From contig JAVHPF010000052.1 in NCBI GenBank assembly GCA_036170435.1, forward strand, positions 1 to 12,719: a stretch of DNA of 12,719 nt. Reading direction: 5' to 3'. Shown piece by piece: positions 6,585-12,719 of this stretch. Every line of letters starts with the position of its first letter. The stretch's first letter is position 1. The notes beneath the pieces were generated by a model, which was not told where the DNA came from, ran no database searches, and worked only from the letters and a program-made list of their open reading frames with translations. The DNA comes from JAQVPN01 sp036170435. GTDB taxonomy: Bacteria; Patescibacteriota; Gracilibacteria; BD1-5; UBA6164. The translations under genes and the position numbers were made by a program.

Positions 6585-8453
6585 ATGTCAAATAATAATT
6601 TAAAAGAAATATTACAAAATATCCCAACTAATCCTTGAATTTATAAATTTTTGGACAAAACAGGGAAGATTATATATATCTGAAAATCAGTTTCGCTTCA
6701 TTCTAGAGTGAATTCTTATTTTTTGTCGTCTGCAGATTTGAACCTAGCTAAGAAAAAGATGATAAAAGAGATAGTAAATATAGAATGTATTATCACAAAT
6801 AATAAAGAAGAAAGTCTAATTCTAGAATCAACTCTTATTAAGAAACATAAGCCAAAATATAATATTTTAATGAAGGATGATAAAAATTATATTTATATCA
6901 AAATTACATCTGAAGCAATCCCAAAAATAATAAAAACTAGAATCAAAGCTGGAAGTGGAGATTTTTTCTGACCTTATACAAGTTCAGCTTATGTAGCAAA
7001 TATTTTAAAAATCATAAAAAAAGTATTTTTTTCTAGATCTTGTAATATAGTTTTTGAAAAAAAAGAATGAAAAATTTCTATAAAATCAAAATGAAATACA
7101 AAAATTCCTTGTCTTGATTATTATATTGGACTTTGTTCTGGTCCTTGTTTACTTGAAAAAAAATATATAGATGATTATTTAGAATCTATAGAAAAAACTA
7201 AAGATTTTTTAAGTTGAAATATTAAATGAGTTTTGTTATATTTAGAAGAAAAAATGAAAACTTTAGCTTCTGAACTTAAATTTGAACAAGCTCAAAAAAT
7301 CAAGGAAACAATAGAATCTATAAAAATTTTGGATAATTCTCAAATAGTTAGAGATTTCATAGAGTGAGACTGGGATATAATAAATTATATCGAAAAATAT
7401 GATAAAAAATATATTTGAATAATGGAAGTTAGAGATAGTAAAATTACTTGATATAAAAATTATAAAATAGAAGATAAACTTGATGAGGACAAGGAATTTA
7501 TAATGGAATATTTTATAGAAAATAATTATATAAATCAAAAAAGTAAGCTAGGATTAATTTTGCCATTTGAAATAAATATTGATATGCCAAAAATAATACT
7601 TGATATTCCAAAAATATGAGGGAAATTAGAGCTTCTGAAATTAGTTTATAAAAACCTTTTTGATTTCGCTTACAAGGATAATCTAGATAGTCTATCTACT
7701 AAAAATTTCACTAAAAAAACTCAGGAAAATTTACTTGAGCTTCTGGGATATAAAAAAATAAACAAAGATATATTATTTGAATGTAATGATATTAGTCATA
7801 TTTCTGGAAATCATACAGTTGCTTCTCGTACTATTATAGAAAATGGAAAAACAAATCCAAACAAATATAGAAAATATAAAATAAAAAGTCTGGATGAAGG
7901 GAAAATAGATGATTTTGCTTCTATGAAAGAAATTTTAACTAGAAGATTAAAAGAAATAGAAAAGATAGGATTCGTACCAGATTTGATAATAATAGATGGA
8001 GGGAAGGGGCAGTTGTCTAGTGTTATGAGTGTGGTAGAGGAATTTAAATCAAAACCTCACCCTAGCCCTCTTCTTTCTGGAGAGGGAATAGAAGAAATAG
8101 ATATTTTTTCTAAACTTCAATTTGTATCAATAGCAAAAAGGGAAGAGGAATTATTTTTACCTGGAGAAAAAACTTCAATTCTACTTGAAAAAGATTCAGA
8201 AGAATTAAGACTTGTACAAAAAATCAGAGATGAAGCTCATAGATTTGCAATTACTTTTAATAGAGATTCTAGAATCAAATCAAGCAAGAAAAATATGCTT
8301 GAAGATTTACCAGGAATTTGACCAAAAACCAGAGTTAAATTATTAAAAGAATTTGGGAATCTAGATGCTATATTTGAGGCTGGAGAAGAAAAGCTTTCTA
8401 AGTTTATGAGTTCTAGCCAATTAGAAGTTTTCAGAGATCATGGACTTATATAA
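6585..8453 (+). CDS. uvrC: UvrC, excinuclease ABC nuclease subunit
   Basis: This 622-aa protein (typical for UvrC, ~600-620) runs from ATG 6585 to TAA 8451-8453. It makes both incisions in nucleotide excision repair with UvrA and UvrB. The GIY-YIG nuclease is at the N-terminus (PGIYKFLDKTGKIIYIGK, residues 17-34), with G18 and G33 encoded by UGA. The Fe-S cysteines are all present: C153, C176, C184 and C188 (PCLDYYIGLCSGPC). A UVR/UvrB-binding helix spans about 225-245 (EEKMKTLASELKFEQAQKI). The RNase H-like nuclease has D402 (NDISH), D471 (IIDGGKGQ) and H552 (RDEAHRFAI). A helix-hairpin-helix follows at about 571-612 (DLPGIGPKTR, G579 = UGA). Two oddities stand out: an in-frame palindromic repeat near residues 490-502, and a shift from mostly UGA to almost only GGN glycine codons after base 7620. 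Confidence 0.96.
8055..8091 (+). repeat. REP/RPE-like palindromic element inserted in frame in uvrC
   Basis: CCTCACCC-TAG-CCCTCT (8055-8071) pairs imperfectly with AGAGGGAATAG (8081-8091) across a short loop, and encodes PHPSPLLSGEG. This sequence and peptide type resembles a dispersed palindromic repeat seen in coding regions of many bacteria. It falls in the UvrC loop between the helix after IIDGGKGQL and the FVSIAKRE strand, where extra residues are tolerated. The GC content is well above the surroundings. No second copy is visible in this window. Confidence 0.6.
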
Positions 8454-8470
8454 TTTATATATTTATAAAC

Positions 8471-8498
8471 TTGAAAATTTTCTAAAATAATATAAAAT
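8471..8498 (+). promoter_or_regulatory. possible promoter of the pilin-like gene
   Basis: TTGAAA (8471-8476) is followed by overlapping -10 candidates: TATAAA (8491-8496, 14-bp spacer) or TAAAAT (8493-8498, 16-bp spacer). The ATG is 31-33 bp further on. This is tentative because the whole spacer is AT-rich. Confidence 0.35.
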
Positions 8499-8528
8499 CA
8501 AAAATAATTTAATACTAAATTTTCCTCT

Positions 8529-10124
8529 ATGAACTCACACAAAATAAAAGCCTTCACACTAATTGAACTAATCATAGTAATAACAATTCTAGCTATCCTT
8601 GCTACAATAGGATTTATGTCATACCAATCATATACAGCTGATGCTAGAGATTCATCAAGAATAACTAGCCTAAAAACAGTATATGATTGATTAACAATCT
8701 CATATGTTAAAAAACAAATATATCCAACACCAGATGACTATATAGATATAGTATGAGTATCAAAACAATGATATGTTTGAGATACAGTTATAAAATCAAT
8801 TAGATGAGATTCATTTAAAGATCCAAAAGATAATACTAGATTTTTGTACAGTCTAGACTATACCTGAAAGAAAATAGAATTATCAGGATTTCTAGAAAAT
8901 AATAATAAATTATTATTTTCTAGAAATAATCCATTCGTAAATCAAGCATTTGCTTGAAATATAGATTATACAAGTAGATATATCTATACTATTTGAGATA
9001 AAGTAGGAATACTTCTAGATTCTACAACAAACTCTCCAGTAAATGAAAGAATCTCTACTTGAAGTATAGATTTAAGTACAAACACAGGAATATATACTGC
9101 AGTATTTTCAAATAATAGTACAAATTCATGAACAATATCAGGAAGCTGACAAAGTCTTCTAACAAATATCTCAATAATCCAAAATTCATGTGTACTGTGA
9201 AATACAGTAGTAACAAATTGATGACAAATAAGCGCATATAATACTACTAGTGTAGCTTATAATCAAACTTGTACAGCTATTTCTAGAACATGTAATAATT
9301 GACTTCTATCTTGAGATATAAGTTATAAATATGATACTTGTACAGTTAATAATACTCAAACTTATACTTGTACATGATTACCCTCAAATGCTATATGGAA
9401 TACTGTATCTAGTTATATTCAAACATGGAATTGAAGTTCTTGGTTGCCAGCTAATACTACAGCCACATACAACTTAACAGCTAGTACAAGTTCTTGTAAT
9501 TATATATGTAATACTTGATATTCTTGGGATTGAAGTAATTGTATACCGACATATATAGCGTCAACTGTATCAAATGCTGTTGGAAGTGTAGTGGATTATA
9601 CAAATATAATTACTACAACTATTGATGCGAGTTATGCTGCTAGTTCATATGTTTGATGGCGGTTAACACCTGCTTCTAATGGATGGTATGGTTTACGATG
9701 ATGAAATTTTTATAATTCAATTGTAGCAGGGACTCAATGTGTTTTTTGGAGTTGAATAAGTCAAAGTTGTCCAGTAAATTCACGATGATGATATTATTCT
9801 TGTAATGATTGAACTTTACCTTGATTAATTTGTAAAATTCATCATTATGACTGTCCTAACGGGTGAACAATATCTGGTTCAACTTGCGTAAAATCAACAT
9901 CAAGCACATCTTGTCCAGTTTGATATACTGATAATGGCTCTAATTGTAAAAAAACAGTTAATTATACATATTACAATTATTTATGTTCTGTATGATATAC
10001 TGCCATAAATAGTGGTGGTAATACATGAAAAACTGATCCAAATTTAACAGTAGATAATACTTCAACATTGATTACTGATTTAAATAGTTCAGTTCCACCT
10101 ATTAATAATTGTAGATTTAATTAA
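8529..10124 (+). CDS. type IV pilin-like protein with large Cys-rich adhesin-like C-terminus
   Basis: This 531-aa protein runs from ATG 8529 to TAA 10122-10124. It begins with a class III (type IV pilin) signal, MNSHKIKA/FTLIELIIVITILAILA. Prepilin peptidase would cut after A8, F9 would be methylated, and E13 is the conserved Glu5 of the mature pilin. The membrane/assembly helix covers about 9-30. The rest is a Ser/Thr/Asn/Cys-rich ectodomain. One module (about 225-280) has the pattern C..G..V..G...AY....C....RTCNNGLLSG.....C, familiar from bacterial surface proteins. EGF-like fragments follow (CNTGYSWDGSNC, CPVGYTDNGSNC). The C-terminus may use disulfides. About 32 glycines are UGA against about 14 GGN. 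Three rare CGR codons cluster at residues 378, 390 and 419. At several times the size of a normal major pilin, it is probably a pilus-associated adhesin or minor pilin. Partners are not in the window. Confidence 0.87.
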
Positions 10125-10136
10125 TATTTTAATTAC

Positions 10137-10173
10137 AAAAAAATCTGTTTCCAATTTGGAAACAGATTTTTTT
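10137..10173. terminator. bidirectional terminator between the pilin-like gene and the ATPase gene
   Basis: This perfect palindrome is centred at 10155, with an 18-bp stem (AAATCTGTTTCCAA / TTGGAAACAGATTT core) ending in A7 on the left and T7 on the right. It works for both converging genes. The ATPase stop codon (10172-10174) overlaps its right arm. Confidence 0.88.
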
Positions 10174-12610
10174 AAACACCTATTCTATATTCAATCTCTT
10201 TAGCAACAAATTCTCTATCTCTTCAATATTTTAGTTTTGATAATTCAATGAAAGCTTTTGCAAGTTTTGGATCTCATTTTTCTAGGTATGGATTTACTGG
10301 AATTATAGAAAATGGAACAGTTGGTTGGTTATCGATTGATAATTTCATAACTGATTTAAATTTATCCATATTAACTAAGTCTTGCCCAGAAAATGTTGGA
10401 GCAAATACTTTTTCCATAAATTCACCATCTTCAGGTCAAATCTTATAACTCATAACAGTTCAAACATTTCAGAAAATTGCTTGTTTAAGATTTGTTGAGG
10501 ATTTAGTAAGTGCATCAGATTTTTCTAATTGTCCTAAATATTGGTGAGCAACATTTAGACTAAGTCTATATTTTCTGGCTTCAGATAGTATAGATTCAAT
10601 AGCATCAGTAACATAGTTTTGAAACTCATCTATATATAGGAAAAAATCAGTTCTTTGCTCTTTTGGGATTTTGTCTCTTCTCATGGCTGCCATTTGTAAT
10701 TTTGATACAAGCACCATTCAAAGAAGTTGAGAATTTATATCACCAAGTGATCATTTACTTAAATTTACCATAAGTATTTGTCATCTTTGCATAACATCTA
10801 GAACATCAAAACTTGATTTTGTTTGTCCTATAATATTTCTCATAGTAGAATTCGTAATGAATCAACCGAATTTCGCAGCAAAATATGGAATCATTTCTTG
10901 TTTTTCTCTATCTCACATAGATGCAAATGTTTTTTCCCACCAAGCTTTTACTATAGGATTTTTTAAGTGTCTTACTCTATCTTTTTGAAAATCATCATCT
11001 GTAAATAATCTAACTATATCAGTAATAGCTCATCATTGAGGATAAGACATAAGTGTCAAAACTCAGTTTCTGAAATAATCTTGCAGTCTCGGACCAAATA
11101 TTTCATTTCAGAATAATTTTATCATTATATTCATAGCATCCATTGCAACTAAATCCATTTCATCTTCTGAATGTATTTCAAGTAAGTTTAATCACATAGG
11201 TCTAGCTGTATCAGATGGGTCAAAAATAATTACATCATCTGCTCTTTCTCTAGGGATAAATGGAATCAAATCTTTTACTAAATCACCATGTGGATCCATA
11301 ACAGCAATTCATCTTCATTCTCTCAAATCTTGTCTTGCCATAACTTGCAAAATACTAGATTTACCGGTACCAGTTTGCCCAATAACATAGAAATGTCTAA
11401 ATCTATCTTCATTTTGCATTCTGATTTCTTTTTTCACTCATCTATATACATTGTATCCAAGTAGTAATCACTCTTTTGGAATATCTGCAGGAGCTTTAGT
11501 TATCTTGAAATTTTGCCATTTTATTTCAGGAGTTTTGTTATATTTTATATGAGGAAAATGGAATATAGAAGCTAATTCTTCAGTATTAAATATTTCTCTA
11601 TCTCAAACTAAATAAAAAGGTTTTTTGAAATATCTAAAAATATAATTTCTTACGAGAGCCTTAGAATTATGATGAATAGTATATGTAAATTTATTGAAAT
11701 CAGGATAAGAAAACTGAGAAAAAGTAGATATAATATTTTTTAATTCTGTTTTTACCATGCCTTGATTGTTTCAAGTTGTTACTACTCTTATAACTATTTG
11801 GAAACCTGATTTTTCTCATTTTTCATCTACAACTTTTGCTCTTTCTTGAGTAAGTGCTGAAGTTTTCTTCCCATTTTTTCATCCATCTTTTTCATCAGAA
11901 TGTCAACTTACTAATTTTCATACAATAATTACAAGCATTTTCCAAGGATTCCAAGAAAAAGCTTCTTTCTTACCTTCCATTATTTTTGAAGACATCTTTT
12001 CACATTCTCATTGCCAATCATCACTTACTGGTTTAAGTAATATTTGTACAACGGCAGCTTCATCTTCTTTTAGATTTGCAAATGCTCAAGTAATATTATT
12101 TATTGGATCTGATTCTAATTTTTGATAAGTTTTGAAAGGGTAATAATAAGGTTTTGCTAGATGTAAGTATGTAGTTTCATAATATTTTTTTCCGGCAAAA
12201 ATATCCATTTCCGGAGTTTCTTCTATGATTGCATCTTGATAAAATCAGTTGATTTGTTTTTCTATAAGTTCTTTATAATGTCTAGGACAAACTACATAAA
12301 AATATATTTCATTATTCATAGCTACATATTCAAAACTGATATGATCTTGTCACAAAAATTTGTTTTTTAATTTTTTAGAATAAATACTTTTTAAACTTGA
12401 AAGTAATTGTTCCATAATAGAAATAACTTCTTTGAAATCTTTTTGAGTTTCTTTTTTCTCATCCAAATCACTATCCTTTTTTGGCATAGTAATCTTCAAA
12501 AAACACAAATTAAGACTTCTTTTGAAATCTTCTCTTCTTTGTAAGTATTTTAGTAGTATATAAATTCCTGCTAAGCTCAGCAGAAATATGATAAATCAAG
12601 TGTAGTTCAT
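10172..12610 (-). CDS. VirD4/TraG/HerA-type membrane-anchored ATPase (type IV secretion-like DNA-transfer family)
   Basis: This 812-aa protein runs from ATG 12608-12610 to TAA 10172-10174. It has one N-terminal TM helix (about 3-23, GFIIFLLSLAGIYILL), so the bulk is cytoplasmic. About 35-340 is an alpha/beta region I do not recognise, of the kind found in large CPR type-IV-secretion-like ATPases. Walker A is GQTGTGKS (411-418, K417), followed by AVMDPHGDLVKDLIP. Walker B is FFLYIDEFQNY (D661, E662). Then come NVAHQYLGQL and a TraG/HerA-like C-terminus, with GNVGTVMSYKIGPEDGEF before FAPTFSGQDLVNM. UGA codons fall on consensus glycines such as GNVG. Family members pump or couple DNA (VirD4, TraG, HerA). 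Here no relaxase, VirB4 or other secretion component is visible, so conjugation, DNA uptake and protein export all remain open. Two promoter-like pairs lie upstream and a palindromic terminator lies downstream. Confidence 0.9.
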
Positions 12611-12642
12611 AGATTTTTTTCTTTTAATTTTTTATTTTTTCT

Positions 12643-12669
12643 ATTATATAAAATTTTTTCCAAATACAA
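12643..12669 (-). promoter_or_regulatory. candidate proximal promoter of the ATPase gene
   Basis: On the minus strand, TTGTAT (12664-12669) and a consensus TATAAT (12643-12648) are 15 bp apart, about 32 bp before the ATG. The -10 is perfect, the -35 fair, and the spacing matches the other 15-bp promoters here. Confidence 0.5.
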
Positions 12670-12687
12670 AATATTATATTTGCTTTT

Positions 12688-12716
12688 ATTCTAGCATATT
12701 TGCTTATTTTATGCAA
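12688..12716 (-). promoter_or_regulatory. candidate distal promoter of the ATPase gene (extended -10)
   Basis: On the minus strand, TTGCAT (12711-12716) is 17 bp from TAGAAT (12688-12693), which is preceded by an extended -10 TGC. Transcripts would have a leader of about 70 nt. It could instead be a fortuitous match in AT-rich DNA. Confidence 0.4.
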
Positions 12717-12719
12717 AAA

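Noticed and set aside
7263..7538. Minus-strand 91-aa hydrophobic open frame inside uvrC.
   Set aside because: It is the antisense of AAA/ATA-rich coding sequence, giving Phe/Ile-rich translations. UvrC on the plus strand is certain.
9055..9237. Minus-strand 60-aa open frame inside the pilin-like gene.
   Set aside because: It is antisense low-complexity Leu/Tyr/Phe translation within a supported gene.
10248..10448. Plus-strand 66-aa open frame near the 3' end of the ATPase gene.
   Set aside because: It is the antisense shadow of the conserved TraG-like C-terminus, and no promoter or family match is visible.
1..12719. CRISPR array, tRNA or rRNA genes.
   Set aside because: No regularly spaced direct repeats, cloverleaf-like segments or conserved rRNA stretches were seen. 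All intergenic spacers are under 200 bases and AT-rich.

Overview
The window comes from a UGA-recoded, AT-rich Patescibacteria (CPR) genome of the Gracilibacteria/Absconditabacteria (BD1-5/SR1) type, in which UGA reads as glycine (genetic code 25 or its relative). Read with the standard code, almost every gene breaks into fragments. Read with UGA = Gly, seven continuous genes fill the window. The UGA codons fall on family-invariant glycines: PGIY, YIGK and GPY in UvrC; the AFGLGGKD signature of an MscS-like membrane protein; QGY in an EAL domain. TGG is still used for Trp, even directly beside UGA, which rules out a Mycoplasma-type UGA = Trp code. None of the seven native genes whose start is visible in the window, apart from one foreign-looking gene, has a Shine-Dalgarno sequence.

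Layout from left to right: the 3' end of glycyl-tRNA synthetase (+); a shared bidirectional terminator; a small two-TM protein (-); an MscS-related channel-like membrane protein (-); a 1140-aa protein with a degenerate GGDEF and an apparently intact EAL domain (+), which predicts cyclic-di-GMP hydrolysis; a membrane-anchored bacterial PH-domain protein (+); a 117-aa single-TM protein (-) that looks foreign; uvrC (+); a large type IV pilin-like protein with a Cys-rich adhesin-like C-terminus (+); a second shared terminator; and a VirD4/TraG/HerA-type membrane-anchored ATPase (-) with its promoter region at the right edge.

The strongest anomaly is at 6115-6520. This small minus-strand gene ends in UGA, which is not a stop in this genome. 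It has visibly higher GC, a CGG codon, a GGAG Shine-Dalgarno and its own GC-rich hairpin plus U-run terminator. It reads as a complete standard-code expression cassette inserted in (or mis-assembled into) a code-25 chromosome. uvrC just downstream shows two further signs of foreign input. Its 3' half abandons UGA for GGN glycine codons, and it carries an in-frame PHPSPL...GEG palindromic repeat insertion.

Functionally the genes suit a small, probably host-attached cell. The pilin-like adhesin and the TraG-like ATPase suggest surface contact or macromolecule transfer. The GGDEF-EAL protein suggests second-messenger control. GlyRS, UvrC and the channel-like protein are housekeeping. Several intergenic regions carry good -35/-10 pairs, mostly with a short 15-bp spacer. 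No CRISPR array, tRNA, rRNA or insertion sequence was seen, and no gene-free stretch exceeds 300 bases.
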